Shown: positions 24,806-33,848, counted from the first letter of the stretch. The stretch is 64,000 nucleotides of DNA from Bryobacterales bacterium (GCA_020852175.1 JADZBH010000004.1:124001-188000); one strand, 5' to 3'. Numbers and translations are program-made. Notes: generated by a model not told the origin, from the letters alone.

Positions 24806-25627
24806 CTACTTCGTCCGTAGCCAGGTCTCCTTCTTCCACAACTGTTCCAAGGGCGTCATTGGACGCTCTGGCTCCAGCAGCGCTCCCTCCCAGGACCCGT
24901 AGCCCGGATTCGGAATCATGATCCACTGCTTTCCCCACCGCTCTCCGTTCGCGCTGGAAATCTCACGGCGCTGTTCGACACCCGTGCGTACGCCCGCCGC
25001 GAAATCGCCGAAATCATCGCCCACCAGCAGCAAAACGCGGTAGCGCTCGGCCACCATCCTTCGCCGGGGCGTCTTCTCGCTCTGCCACTCCGGCTTCTCG
25101 CCCCTCAGCAGCACCGTATCCGTGCCCTCGGCCAGCGGGAATCCCAACCTTTGCAAATTGCGCCGCGTGTCCGCTTCGCTGCCGGCATCGCGGTTGGAAA
25201 GATAGAACACCGTCACCTTCCTCGACGCCGCATACCGGCAGAATTCCGACGACCCCGGAATCTCTTCCGCCGCCGCCTCGCGCACCCACTCGTTCCACCC
25301 CTCCACCGTAAAACCGCTCCGGGCCAGAACCTGCCGCGCCTGCGCCGGCGAGTTGTCCAGCACCGTCTCGTCGATGTCCAGAATGATGGCCGGCGGCAGT
25401 TTACGATAGAAACCGCTCTGCTCCAAAGCCGCCGTCCACCTCTTCTCCTTCAAGGCCGCGTCCAGCGACGTCCGTGCCGTCCGGTATGCCTGCACGGCCA
25501 GCGCCCGCCACTCCACCGAAGTCTGCACCCACAAGGTGGGCATCAATTTTTCATGCGTATCGGGAATCGTCTGCGCCACGGCCGCGGCACACCCCAAAGC
25601 GGCCAGGAAAACGGGGAGAGGCTTCAT
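24806..25627 (-). CDS. HAD superfamily acid phosphatase (class B / e(P4)-like), secreted
   Basis: A 273-residue protein with a signal peptide (VFLAALGCAAAVAQ). It shows HAD motifs: nucleophile Asp84 and Asp86 in ILDIDETVLDN, motif II VFYLSNRDAGSE, and VGDDFGDFAAG at the acidic end motif. The pattern around QARQVLARSGFTVEGWNEWV is typical of the plant-type/e(P4) acid phosphatase family (PF03767), which releases phosphate from nucleotides and other monoesters in the periplasm. There is no lipobox Cys, unlike the Haemophilus lipoprotein form. It ends 7 bp from the convergent transglycosylase gene. Confidence 0.88.
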   Translation of the reverse strand: MKPLPVFLAALGCAAAVAQTIPDTHEKLMPTLWVQTSVEWRALAVQAYRTARTSLDAALKEKRWTAALEQSGFYRKLPPAIILDIDETVLDNSPAQARQVLARSGFTVEGWNEWVREAAAEEIPGSSEFCRYAASRKVTVFYLSNRDAGSEADTRRNLQRLGFPLAEGTDTVLLRGEKPEWQSEKTPRRRMVAERYRVLLLVGDDFGDFAAGVRTGVEQRREISSANGERWGKQWIMIPNPGYGSWEGALLEPERPMTPLEQLWKKETWLRTK

Positions 25628-25674
25628 AAGACTCAGCCTAGCAGCCCGGCTGAAGCGCTTCCAGACATGCGAAA

Positions 25675-25700
25675 GGGGATGCAGGCTTCCCTGCATCCCC
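25675..25700 (-). terminator. terminator after pilin gene 25724-25924
   Basis: A perfect 11-bp stem (25675-25685 with 25690-25700) with a four-base loop, followed on the minus strand by TTTCGC. It sits 23 bp after the pilin stop. Confidence 0.7.
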
Positions 25701-25723
25701 CCGGTTCGGATTCTTCCTTGCGC

Positions 25724-25924
25724 TTACGAGCCCTGGGTCGAAGCCTGGGTCATCACGCTGGACACCTTCGAGAAGATCGTGCTGATGCTCTCGGACACGG
25801 TGGGCATGATCGCACCGGCGGCGACGGCCACGAAACCGGCCATCAACGCATATTCGATGAGGTCCTGGCCGCGATTGTCCTTCCAGATCTTCAGTCTCAG
25901 CGCGAGATTCACGAGCTTGTTCAT
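25724..25924 (-). CDS. Flp/Fap-type pilin, tandem copy 2
   Basis: A 66-residue class IVb pilin: basic leader, predicted cleavage at NRG-QDLIEYA, then the hydrophobic helix LMAGFVAVAAGAI. A GAGGAG Shine-Dalgarno lies 8 nt before the ATG. By my count 55 of 66 residues match the pilin encoded immediately upstream; the mature part differs at only two positions (S/A and V/I), most changes being in the leader. Each copy has its own terminator hairpin, and TTGCTG with a TGATAT about 16 nt later is a possible separate promoter. Confidence 0.92.
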   Translation of the reverse strand: MNKLVNLALRLKIWKDNRGQDLIEYALMAGFVAVAAGAIMPTVSESISTIFSKVSSVMTQASTQGS

Positions 25925-26026
25925 ATTGGGAACTCCTCTCTCCGAAGCACTCCGGCGATGCGGAGCGCCAGTTATTGACCAATATCACCCTACTGCGAAC
26001 CCACAGCAAGCTCGCACGAAAGGAGA

Positions 26027-26058
26027 GAGGGGGTGCGGGATCAAGCCCACACCCCCTC
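26027..26058 (-). terminator. terminator after pilin gene 26077-26277
   Basis: A stem of nine pairs (26027-26035 with 26050-26058), extended inward by GGG/CCC across one mismatch, followed on the minus strand by a C/T-rich stretch ending in CCTTTCG. It separates the tandem pilin genes. Confidence 0.65.
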
Positions 26059-26076
26059 CGGTAGTTGGCTTGAGCC

Positions 26077-26277
26077 TTAGGAGCCCTGCGTCGAAGCCTG
26101 GGTCATCACGCTCGAAATCTTCGAGAAGATCGTGCTGATGCTCTCGGCGACGGTCGGCATGATCGCGCCCGCGGCGACGGCCACGAAGCCGGCCATCAAA
26201 GCGTATTCAATGAGGTCCTGACCACGGGTGTCTTTCCAGATCCGCAGCTTCCAAACCAGGTTGGCAAAGTTTTTCAT
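26077..26277 (-). CDS. Flp/Fap-type pilin, tandem copy 1
   Basis: A 66-residue type IVb pilin with the cleavage motif TRG-QDLIEYA and helix LMAGFVAVAAGAI, almost identical in its mature part to the next gene. The start is the ATG at 26277 rather than an in-frame codon 20 triplets upstream: GAGGAG lies 11 nt before it and the leader length then equals that of the neighbour. The 178-bp region upstream is free of genes and holds TTGTGA followed 16 nt later by TACTTT, a possible promoter. Confidence 0.9.
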   Translation of the reverse strand: MKNFANLVWKLRIWKDTRGQDLIEYALMAGFVAVAAGAIMPTVAESISTIFSKISSVMTQASTQGS

Positions 26278-26455
26278 GACTCTTATTTCTCCTCTCCCTG
26301 CAAAGGGGCTTGTGTCTTGCTGAGTCAAAAGTACCATCCAGGAGTTTTCTCACAAATCAGGAAGAACTCTTAGTCTCTTAGGCAATTCCAACCGACGGTA
26401 TACCCTTCCGCCGCCCACCTTGGAGTAGCCCAGAGGCTCCAAGGGCCTTATGCCA

Positions 26456-27724
26456 TTACTCCGCCCCCGGTTCAAAACAAAACGCTTCGCCCGCCGCTTC
26501 CGGATTCACCTCAATCTCTTCACGCCGCCGCCCCTCAACGATCTCCAATGAATAGAAGACGATATCGCTCCCGTACGGAAAGCACCGCACGCGCACCGTC
26601 CCTGGCGTCCGTCTGCTGTAGGCGAGCAGTTCTTCGGTAGACCGGGCGCGTTCCTGGTACTGCCCCAGTTTCTTTGTCCACAAGTACAGACAGTTGTGCA
26701 GAACGATCACCGCGCCTACGGCCACCACCAGACCTCTCTTATCGGATAGTCGTGGCAACGCCTTCATAAAAGCCGCCCCAACCACCAGGGCCAGGCCCGC
26801 GCTCGCCCAATAGGTGTGCCGGCTCGGCACCCTCGGCATGTACGTCAGAAACACATAGGGCAGGAAGGTGAGCACAATCCAGATGCCCGCCGTCCCCAGC
26901 ACCCGTCCAAACTGCTGCGTCCGGGTGGCCAGACCCGCCACAAGCGCCAGCATTCCCCAAAACCAGAATAAGCGGCCCGTACTGATCAGAAGCGTGGCCA
27001 GGAACGGCGCCGACAGGCTGAACGTCCCGTCGTTGAAATGCAGATGGCTCTGCTTGGCCACGAATATGGCGTGGGTGTAGAAGGCCGCCACCACTCCCAT
27101 GCCCGCCGCAAGCGGCAGCCAGCGCCGCCAGTTCAGCCTGCCGGCCAGTCCGTACGCCCCCAACACCAGGCCCACCACCACGGCGGACTCCTTCGACAGC
27201 AGGGCCAGCCCATAGGCCGCCACCGCCACCGCCAACCAGCCTGCGTGGGCGCCCCCAATCCATCGCAGTCCGCCCAACACGGCCAGACAGCCAAACAGGA
27301 AAACCAGCAGTTCCGGCATGGCCGAGATCCACACCACCGCCTCCTGATGGCCCTCATACACGGCGAAAAAGCAGGCCGAAGCCGCCGCCACCCAACCGCC
27401 CAGCTTCGCTTCGCGGACCAGGGCAAATACCATCAGACAGTTGAGAAAGTGCACCACCAGGCAGAACACGGCCGATGGCGTGGCCACCGGACCGAACAAC
27501 CGGTCCAGCGCCCAGGTGACCCACAGCGCCGTCGCCCGGCACCTGTACAGTGCGTCGGCGAACAGGGTTTGTTGCCCTTCCCACGAGCCGTACAACCGGG
27601 CCAGCCCGATTTGCAGATAATCGTCGCTAATCAGCGGTAATCGGAAGAATGGCAGGTATGCGAGCAGACACAGCAAGGCTGTCGCGGCCGCCACCTTCCC
27701 CCAAGAAGGTTCGGTCTTCCCCAT
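26456..27724 (-). CDS. multi-spanning membrane protein, GT-C-like glycosyltransferase candidate
   Basis: A 422-residue protein with about ten hydrophobic segments. Just after the first of them comes FRLPLISDDYLQIGLARL, whose Asp-Asp pair in the first outer loop is the usual metal-binding signature of GT-C glycosyltransferases that use lipid-linked sugars. Further marks are HFLNCLMVFALVREA, GHQEAVVWISAMPELL and ALLSKESAVVVG, a pattern I associate with GT39/oligosaccharyl-type bacterial membrane proteins. The soluble C-terminus (about residues 345-422) is charged. It is the last gene of a four-gene operon, 33 bp after the GT4-GNAT gene, so a role in surface glycan or protein glycosylation is plausible but inferred. 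Confidence 0.65.
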   Translation of the reverse strand: MGKTEPSWGKVAAATALLCLLAYLPFFRLPLISDDYLQIGLARLYGSWEGQQTLFADALYRCRATALWVTWALDRLFGPVATPSAVFCLVVHFLNCLMVFALVREAKLGGWVAAASACFFAVYEGHQEAVVWISAMPELLVFLFGCLAVLGGLRWIGGAHAGWLAVAVAAYGLALLSKESAVVVGLVLGAYGLAGRLNWRRWLPLAAGMGVVAAFYTHAIFVAKQSHLHFNDGTFSLSAPFLATLLISTGRLFWFWGMLALVAGLATRTQQFGRVLGTAGIWIVLTFLPYVFLTYMPRVPSRHTYWASAGLALVVGAAFMKALPRLSDKRGLVVAVGAVIVLHNCLYLWTKKLGQYQERARSTEELLAYSRRTPGTVRVRCFPYGSDIVFYSLEIVEGRRREEIEVNPEAAGEAFCFEPGAE

Positions 27725-27757
27725 TACGATTCATCAACCCTAAGGCTTTGAATAGTA

Positions 27758-29836
27758 TCAGCTTTTCAGAATCAGCGCGTCTTCCGGAGGGTCCCGGTAG
27801 TAGGCCCGCCGCCGCCCCACGGTCTCGAATCCCATTCCCCCATACAACTCCCGCGCGGCCTTGTTGGACTCCCTCACTTCCAGGAACCACGCCCCAGGGA
27901 GCGCGCTCATGGCGTGTTCCAGCAATCGCCGCGCCACGCCCTGCCGCCGCCACTCAATCGCCACGGCCAGATTCAACACCTCGCGCTCGCCCGGCGCGAC
28001 GGCACGGACCGCGATGAACCCGGCGATTTCGTCCGTTACCTCGGCAATCCAGGTCGTCTCACGCGGATATCCCGACAGATCCCACTGCGACGCCCCCTGC
28101 GCCGACGACTGGATGGAACCCACCGCCCCGGCGTCACGCTCCTCTAACCCCCGGATGCGAAGCGGGCTGACCGCTAATTCGCGCCACAACGCCCGCTGCC
28201 TTGCGCCGAGCGGTCCCCACCCGAAGTGCAGCCTCGCATGATCCGCCGCCGCCCTGGCCAACGCCTGGCGCCGCGCCGGATCGTCCAGCAGCGCCGCCAC
28301 CGCCCCGGCGAAGTCTCCCGCCCCGGTGGCAATCGTTACATTCTCACCTTCCGCCAGCCCCAGGCCATCCACGCCCGAAGGAGTCGAGACAATCGCCCGC
28401 CCCGCCGCCATCGCCTCCAGCGCCTTCAGGTTCGTCCCCGCCGAAAACAGAGTGGGGACCACCACCAGGTTGCAGGCGCGGTACAGCGGCGCCACATCGG
28501 CGACGAATTCATGCAACTCCAGGTCCGGCCCGGCGGGCAACGCTCCTTTCCCGGTGAACGACTGCCAGTGCGTACATGCATCCGGACCCGCCACCACGGT
28601 CAGGCGCGCCGCCGGACACCGCTCCCGTACACGCGGCCACACCTCGTCCCACAGGAACCGGAACGCCGCCGCGTTGGGGAAGTGACGCAATGACCCGACA
28701 AATAAAACGTTAGCGCCCGGTTGCTCCGGCACGAAGGCGAACCGCTCCAGGTCCACGCCGTTCGGAATCACCGCACAGGGCCTGCCGGCCATCACCTCGT
28801 CCTTTTCCGACATCGCCACGGCATGCCGGAACCGGCGCAGGGCTTTGCGTTCGAAGCGGCGCCAGCGCCACCAGTTCCACCAGGCCCCCGGCCCCGGCGA
28901 GCGTTCGTGAATCTGCCGGTAGAGGTCGAACGTGATGTCGTGCTCCACGAGCACGTCTCCCCGGTAGCCGGCCAACTGCGTGAACTCCACCTGCACGGGC
29001 GCGCCAGGATGCTCGCGCCGGAACCGGTCCAACTCCCTCTCCATCGCGGGCGACCCGTACTCCCTTGTCTCAGCCGGGGCGATTGTCGTCCAGCGCGGCT
29101 CGTGATATTGAGGCTTGCGCACATAGGTGATCCGCCGGCAAAACTCCTCCAGCGGTCCTTTCACCGGCGTCTCGCCCGGTTCCAGGAAGCAAAACAGGTG
29201 AATGTCGAACTCGACGGCTGCTTCCCGCAACAAATGGAACATGCGCACCGCACCCCCATGCGTGAGAGGCCATGGCGTGAACGGAGTCAGCACGGCGGCG
29301 GCTGCCCGCGCACGCGACGCCGGACGTCCCTTCACCACCGTCACCTCGTCCGGCGCGAACGTTTTCCGGTGCGGCAGCGGCCACCAGGCGGGCCGCGCCC
29401 GCGCGGCATCCAGCGGCGCTCCCGCCAGAAACAGATATGCGGTCAGCGGGTCGCGCAGACGCAGATGCAGCCGTTCCAGGCGCGTGTTGAAGGCGAGCAC
29501 GCGGCCCGGGGCCAGCAGAAACGCCGCCTGCCGCAACGCCTCTCCGCTCTCCCCCGCTCCAAACATCGCCGCCACCATGCCCAGCCGCTTCCGATGCAAC
29601 CTCGACCGGATGCGCAGGGCCAGCGTCACCGCCGTCTCTCCGTCCACCCGCACGGCGCAACGCCCAGCCACGGCCTCCGCCGAAATGGCCACATGCCTGT
29701 AATGAGGCAGCAGCGACTCCACCTCGGCCTGCATCCGCGCGCACAACTCCTCGGGACCGCTCCACAGCGTCACCACGACCGGTTCCGGGTCATAGCCCAG
29801 CGCCATCAGCACGCGCCGCTTCCACCGTTTCAGCAT
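27758..29836 (-). CDS. family 4 glycosyltransferase fused to a RimI-like GNAT acetyltransferase
   Basis: A 692-residue, apparently cytoplasmic fusion. Residues about 1-190 have no family I recognise. From about 190, a GT4-type glycosyltransferase begins (VLTPFTPWPLTHGGAVRMF), with VEHDITFDLYRQ, VIPNGVDLERF, LFVGSLRHFPN and the donor-site region PTLFSAGTNLKALEAMAAG. The last ~134 residues are a GNAT domain (LRIRGLEERDAGAV; acetyl-CoA loop WRRQGVARRLLEHA; SNKAARELYGGMGFE), closest in style to RimI ribosomal-protein N-acetyltransferases. The frame is continuous, with no sign of a lost stop. Its start overlaps the MFS stop (TGATG), and the GT-C gene follows. Either one enzyme acetylates and glycosylates the same glycan or a stand-alone RimI was fused by chance. 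Confidence 0.85.
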   Translation of the reverse strand: MLKRWKRRVLMALGYDPEPVVVTLWSGPEELCARMQAEVESLLPHYRHVAISAEAVAGRCAVRVDGETAVTLALRIRSRLHRKRLGMVAAMFGAGESGEALRQAAFLLAPGRVLAFNTRLERLHLRLRDPLTAYLFLAGAPLDAARARPAWWPLPHRKTFAPDEVTVVKGRPASRARAAAAVLTPFTPWPLTHGGAVRMFHLLREAAVEFDIHLFCFLEPGETPVKGPLEEFCRRITYVRKPQYHEPRWTTIAPAETREYGSPAMERELDRFRREHPGAPVQVEFTQLAGYRGDVLVEHDITFDLYRQIHERSPGPGAWWNWWRWRRFERKALRRFRHAVAMSEKDEVMAGRPCAVIPNGVDLERFAFVPEQPGANVLFVGSLRHFPNAAAFRFLWDEVWPRVRERCPAARLTVVAGPDACTHWQSFTGKGALPAGPDLELHEFVADVAPLYRACNLVVVPTLFSAGTNLKALEAMAAGRAIVSTPSGVDGLGLAEGENVTIATGAGDFAGAVAALLDDPARRQALARAAADHARLHFGWGPLGARQRALWRELAVSPLRIRGLEERDAGAVGSIQSSAQGASQWDLSGYPRETTWIAEVTDEIAGFIAVRAVAPGEREVLNLAVAIEWRRQGVARRLLEHAMSALPGAWFLEVRESNKAARELYGGMGFETVGRRRAYYRDPPEDALILKS

Positions 29837-31029
29837 CACGCCTCGCGCGCCGTCAGCCACAACACCACCCAGCCCAGCAGTGGCATCACCGCCACGGCCG
29901 CGCATACGGGAACGAAACCATGCCGGTCCACCATCGCACCCACGAACGGCGACAGCACCGTCTGCATCAGCCCATAAGCCATTGTCAACGCCGCGACGCC
30001 GGTGGCCGCGCGCCCGGTTCCAAACAAATCGATCGGCATCGAATAGGTATTCACGCTATAGGCCACCGTCCAGAAGAAACTCCAGCAAATCACCGCCGTC
30101 GCCAGCGCCGTCGACGGGGCCAGCGGCGCCAGCGCCGTCGCCAGCAGAGCCACCGACGCCATCCCCATTGCCCGCAGACGCGCGCCAGTCAGCGGCTCGC
30201 CGCGCCGTGCGAAGCGGTAGGATAGCGAACCGCCCGCCAGCCCGCCCAACGCCGCGAATAACGGTGGAATCCAGGCAAATTGCAGATTTGCTTCCTGCTG
30301 CGTCAACCCGCGCACTTTCACCAGGAACACCGTTGTCCAGTTCATCCACAAGCTGTAGATGGTCATTGACAGGATGTTCGCCACGATCAGTCCCCACAGC
30401 CGCCGGTCGCGCACCAGCACGCCCAGCGCCGCCCCCTTCCCTCGCACCTCTTCATGGGCCCGCGGTACCGCGCGCGCCGTGGCCAGCCACAGCGGAATCC
30501 ATGCGAAACCCAATACCCCCGCGGCCACGAACGCCAATCTCCACCCGTAGGAGGCATGGAATCCGCTGGCCAGCACCGGCGCCACCACCATGCCGATGCT
30601 GATCCCAATCTGCCCGACGGCCGACCCCAGCGCCCGTTCCCCCGCCGCCAGATACAGCGCCACGGCCTTTCCGCTCGCCGGCAGATTGCCCGATTCGGCC
30701 ACCCCCAGCGCCGCCCGGCACGCCAGCAGTCCGAGAAATCCCGTTGTCATCCCCGTCGCCACGCCCACGGCCGACCACAAAGCGATCGAAACCACGATGC
30801 CCGTGTTCAGACCGGACCGGTCAATGAACATGCCTGCCAGCGGAGCCGTCAGCGCGTAGGCGAAGGAGAATACCGAAACCACGGTTCCATACTGCGCCAG
30901 GGTCAGCCCGAACTCGCTCTGGATCACCGGCGCCAACGCCGCCAGCAGTTGCCTGTCGATAAAACTTAAAGCGCTGGCCAGCGTGAACACAAACAGGGCC
31001 AGCCAGCGCAAACGGTGCGGTTCGTTCAT
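29836..31029 (-). CDS. MFS transporter
   Basis: A 397-residue protein of twelve predicted transmembrane helices. It has the major-facilitator signature in loop 2-3 (GMFIDRSGLNTGIVVS), and the N-terminal LSFIDRQLLAALAPVIQSEFGLTLAQYG is typical of the anion:cation symporter (hexuronate/phthalate-like) and spinster-like subgroups. ALGVAESGNLPASGKAVALYL in helix 4 strengthens an ACS-like assignment, i.e. uptake of an organic anion such as a sugar acid. Its ATG overlaps the stop of the upstream TPR-like gene (ATGA) and its stop overlaps the GT4-GNAT start, so all three are translationally coupled. The substrate is not determined. Confidence 0.85.
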   Translation of the reverse strand: MNEPHRLRWLALFVFTLASALSFIDRQLLAALAPVIQSEFGLTLAQYGTVVSVFSFAYALTAPLAGMFIDRSGLNTGIVVSIALWSAVGVATGMTTGFLGLLACRAALGVAESGNLPASGKAVALYLAAGERALGSAVGQIGISIGMVVAPVLASGFHASYGWRLAFVAAGVLGFAWIPLWLATARAVPRAHEEVRGKGAALGVLVRDRRLWGLIVANILSMTIYSLWMNWTTVFLVKVRGLTQQEANLQFAWIPPLFAALGGLAGGSLSYRFARRGEPLTGARLRAMGMASVALLATALAPLAPSTALATAVICWSFFWTVAYSVNTYSMPIDLFGTGRAATGVAALTMAYGLMQTVLSPFVGAMVDRHGFVPVCAAVAVMPLLGWVVLWLTAREA

Positions 31030-32681
31030 GGCGTGAATTCGATCAGCGCCGCCTCCCCGGCCACGCCCCTACGGGCGTCCGTCTTCGTCCGGTACTCCAC
31101 CCGCACGCGCCGTGCTGGTTTCTGGAGCCCGCAGTTCAATGTCATCTCGCCCAGCCCGGCCAGCACTACCTTCGAAGGGTCGTTCACGGCCAGTCTGGTC
31201 ACCTTGCCCGAGGCATCCTTCACATGCAGCATCATCGCGCCCCGCGCGCAGTCCACCCGCTCCAACACACCCGCCGCATTGCCATCGGACACCGGCCCAT
31301 CCCACCACTCCACGGCGGGGCCCGCTGGCTGGCCAGGCGCGCCGCTCAACTTCGCGTTTGCCTTCTTCTCCGCCGCCCGCACACGCTCCAGCGCTTCCTG
31401 GCGCAGTTTCTCCAAAGCGGCCGCCTTTTCGTCCTCCACTTTCTGGCGTTCGGCCGCTTCCAGCGCCCCCCGCGACGACTCCAACTCCCGCCAGCGGTTC
31501 TCCATCAGGGCTGCCTCGGCCGGCGTGGCCGCCCATCGCGCGGCTTGCAGAAAACTCGCCGACGAATCTTTATATAAGCGGCCTTCGTACTGCCATCCGG
31601 CCAGCATTCGCCACCAACCGCCGTGCCTCGGCTCCAACGACAGCGCCTTCTTCATCCGGCCAATCTTGTGACCCAGGTCCGGCGTCTCCTGCGCGATGAA
31701 CGCGTGCGGCTCGGCCCATTTCGGATTCAACTCCGCCGCGCGCGCCAGTAACTTCTCGCGACGGGCCGCGTCCTTCTGCTCCATGGCCGCGGCGAACCAG
31801 GCAGCCGCCGACTCGCTGCCCGCCTCAACCGCCTCGTTATACAACCCCGCGCCCTCCAGCACCGCGGGCGTTTTCATCCCCTCGTTCAACAGTTCGCGAA
31901 ACGCGGACCGGCGCTGCTGGCCCCGCCGCACACCGGCCAGCGCCACTTTTTGCTGCGCAATGCCAATCTCGCGCTCCCGATAGTCGCGCTCCGGATTCAC
32001 CGGCGCGCCAATCCACTCCGCCGTACCGAACGGCCCGGCTTGCCCATGCGCCTTGGCCTTGGCCCGCAGTTCCTTGGACGGTGCGCCGTAGGTGTTCTGC
32101 AATGCGATCTCCAACGCCGCGCCCTGCTGCAGGTTCGACAAAAGCACGCGCATCCGACCCTGGTACTCCTCCGTGGTGGCCAGCAAGTGCAGCAGCGCCC
32201 ACTCCGGCGTCCGCGCCTCCAGCGGCGGCGGCGAGCCCACCTGTATCCGGGTGGCTTTGGCTTCGATGCTTGCCAGCAGATCCAATACCGCTGCCTCATA
32301 CGGCTTACCCATGGGACGAGCGGTGGATTCCCACAACTCGCGCGCGTACTCGCGCATCCAGGCGCGGGGCAGGGGTTCGCCGGCCGGCCAGGCGCCGGTC
32401 CACACGCCGTCCTGCAGCAACAGTTCGCCCGCCGCCTCCACCGCCTGGTTCTTTCCAGGCTTGAACAGGACGATCTTTAGCGGCCAGCGGGGCTCCACCA
32501 CGCTTTGCCCGCTCCACTTACTCACCAGAAACCGTAATTGGTCCAAGCGGTTCAGCGCCGCGCGCGGTCCAGCGTCCCCGGCATCGCTGTACACATCCAC
32601 GGCCCCCGACCGGAACAGGCGCCAGTCCGCGTGGAGGCAGCCCGCCATCACGGCGCCCAACGCAAGCCAGCGGAGTACCAC
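31026..32681 (-). CDS. TPR-like secreted protein with C-terminal coiled coil, function unknown
   Basis: A 551-residue protein with a signal-like N-terminus (WLALGAVMAGCLHADW; a Cys at position 15 may be a lipobox). Residues about 20-150 look like the DUF1570-type peptidase-like head seen before TPR domains in Acidobacteria (KIVLFKPGKNQ; MREYARELWES). TPR-like helices follow (AAAMEQKDAARREKLLARAAELNPKWAEP), then a coiled coil of Glu/Lys/Ala repeats (about 380-440) and a C-terminal beta domain. The start is GTG at 32681 with GGGG just before it. It heads the operon whose next genes are an MFS transporter and glycosyltransferases, and its stop overlaps the MFS start. Confidence 0.6.
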   Translation of the reverse strand: MVLRWLALGAVMAGCLHADWRLFRSGAVDVYSDAGDAGPRAALNRLDQLRFLVSKWSGQSVVEPRWPLKIVLFKPGKNQAVEAAGELLLQDGVWTGAWPAGEPLPRAWMREYARELWESTARPMGKPYEAAVLDLLASIEAKATRIQVGSPPPLEARTPEWALLHLLATTEEYQGRMRVLLSNLQQGAALEIALQNTYGAPSKELRAKAKAHGQAGPFGTAEWIGAPVNPERDYREREIGIAQQKVALAGVRRGQQRRSAFRELLNEGMKTPAVLEGAGLYNEAVEAGSESAAAWFAAAMEQKDAARREKLLARAAELNPKWAEPHAFIAQETPDLGHKIGRMKKALSLEPRHGGWWRMLAGWQYEGRLYKDSSASFLQAARWAATPAEAALMENRWRELESSRGALEAAERQKVEDEKAAALEKLRQEALERVRAAEKKANAKLSGAPGQPAGPAVEWWDGPVSDGNAAGVLERVDCARGAMMLHVKDASGKVTRLAVNDPSKVVLAGLGEMTLNCGLQKPARRVRVEYRTKTDARRGVAGEAALIEFTP

Positions 32682-32740
32682 CCCCGTACGGTATCACGTT
32701 TATTCTTACGCTAACGGGCCGTTTCGCTCTCCCGCTACGC

Positions 32741-32746
32741 TATAAT
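32741..32746 (+). promoter_or_regulatory. TATAAT -10 box for the 32784 permease gene
   Basis: Perfect TATAAT 37 nt before the ATG, predicting a leader of about 30 nt with the Shine-Dalgarno AGAGGG. A -35 at 17-bp spacing is not convincing (GCCGTT). Confidence 0.5.
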
Positions 32747-32783
32747 CTCCGCTTGGCCGAGGCTCGCCGGTCAAGAGGGATAC

Positions 32784-33839
32784 ATGACCATACCGACTAC
32801 TTACATGGCGGCGCTGTTGCTGTGCATTTTAAGCATGGTGTGCTGGGGCAGTTGGGCTAACACCATGAAACTCGCCCCTAAGTGGCGGTTTGAACTCTAC
32901 TACTTCGACTATGCCTTCGGCGTCATGCTGGCCGCCATCGTCATCTGCTTTACTTTTGGCACCTACGGCAGCGAGATCACCTTCCAGGACAACCTCACGA
33001 TCATACGGCTGCGCCCGGTCGGCTTCGCTCTCGCCGCGGGCGTCGTCTTCAACCTGGCCAATATGCTGCTGGTGGCCGCCATCGCCGTAGCGGGCATGGC
33101 CGTGGCCTTCCCCGTGGGCATCGGACTGGCGCTTGTGCTGGGCGTCGTGGTCAGCTACTTCATGCGCCCGCAGGGCAATCCCTCTTTTCTGTTCCTGGGG
33201 ATGTCCATCGTGCTGATCGCCATCGGGCTGGCCGCGCTGGCCTACAAACTGCTCCAGGACGAACGCAACAAGCGACAGCCGCTTGCTCCCGCGCCGGAGA
33301 CCAAGCGCAAGCAGCCGGTCCGTGTCTCGGCCTGGAAAGGGCTGGTGTTGAGCGTCGTGGCGGGGGTGCTGATGGGCTCGTTCTACCCCCTGATCGAGAT
33401 GACGCGGGGCTATGAGATCGAAATGGGGCCTTATGCCATCCTGATCGTGTTTGCAGCGGGCGTCCTGGGCAGCACGTTCCTGTTCAATATCTTCTTCATC
33501 ACCCTGCCCATCCAGGGCAAACCCGTCCAGGTGATGGCCTATTTCAAGGGCACGGTGAAACAACATCTGCTCGGCCTTCTGGGCGGCATTGTCTGGTGCG
33601 TCGGACTGGCGGCGAACCTGGTGGCGTCCAGTGTTCCGCCCGATGTTCACGTCGGCCCGGCGGTCAGCTATGGCCTGGGACAGGGCGCCGTCATGATCAG
33701 CACGCTGTGGGGCCTGCTCGTGTGGAAGGAGTTCTCCGACTCGCAGGAGAAGAGCCGCCTGTTCATCTGGCTTTCTGTTCCCGTTTTCATCGTGGGGCTG
33801 ACGCTGATCTCGGTCGCACCGCTCTACGTACGCAAGTAA
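32784..33839 (+). CDS. DMT-superfamily permease (sugar/ureide-type, GRP/UPS-like)
   Basis: A 351-residue protein of ten predicted transmembrane helices in two inverted halves of five. The opening SMVCWGSWANTMKLAPKWRFELYYFDYAFG, visible here as CWGSWANTMKL and WRFELYYFDY, and the matching VLMGSFYPLIE in the second half are the pattern of the ureide permease / glucose-ribose porter branch of the drug-metabolite-transporter superfamily. A charged central loop (RNKRQPLAPAPETKRKQ) separates the halves. It probably takes up a sugar, nucleobase or ureide. SD AGAGGG 4 nt before the ATG, TATAAT 37 nt before it. Convergent with alaX. Confidence 0.75.
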   Translation: MTIPTTYMAALLLCILSMVCWGSWANTMKLAPKWRFELYYFDYAFGVMLAAIVICFTFGTYGSEITFQDNLTIIRLRPVGFALAAGVVFNLANMLLVAAIAVAGMAVAFPVGIGLALVLGVVVSYFMRPQGNPSFLFLGMSIVLIAIGLAALAYKLLQDERNKRQPLAPAPETKRKQPVRVSAWKGLVLSVVAGVLMGSFYPLIEMTRGYEIEMGPYAILIVFAAGVLGSTFLFNIFFITLPIQGKPVQVMAYFKGTVKQHLLGLLGGIVWCVGLAANLVASSVPPDVHVGPAVSYGLGQGAVMISTLWGLLVWKEFSDSQEKSRLFIWLSVPVFIVGLTLISVAPLYVRK

Positions 33840-33848
33840 CCCGGCGCG

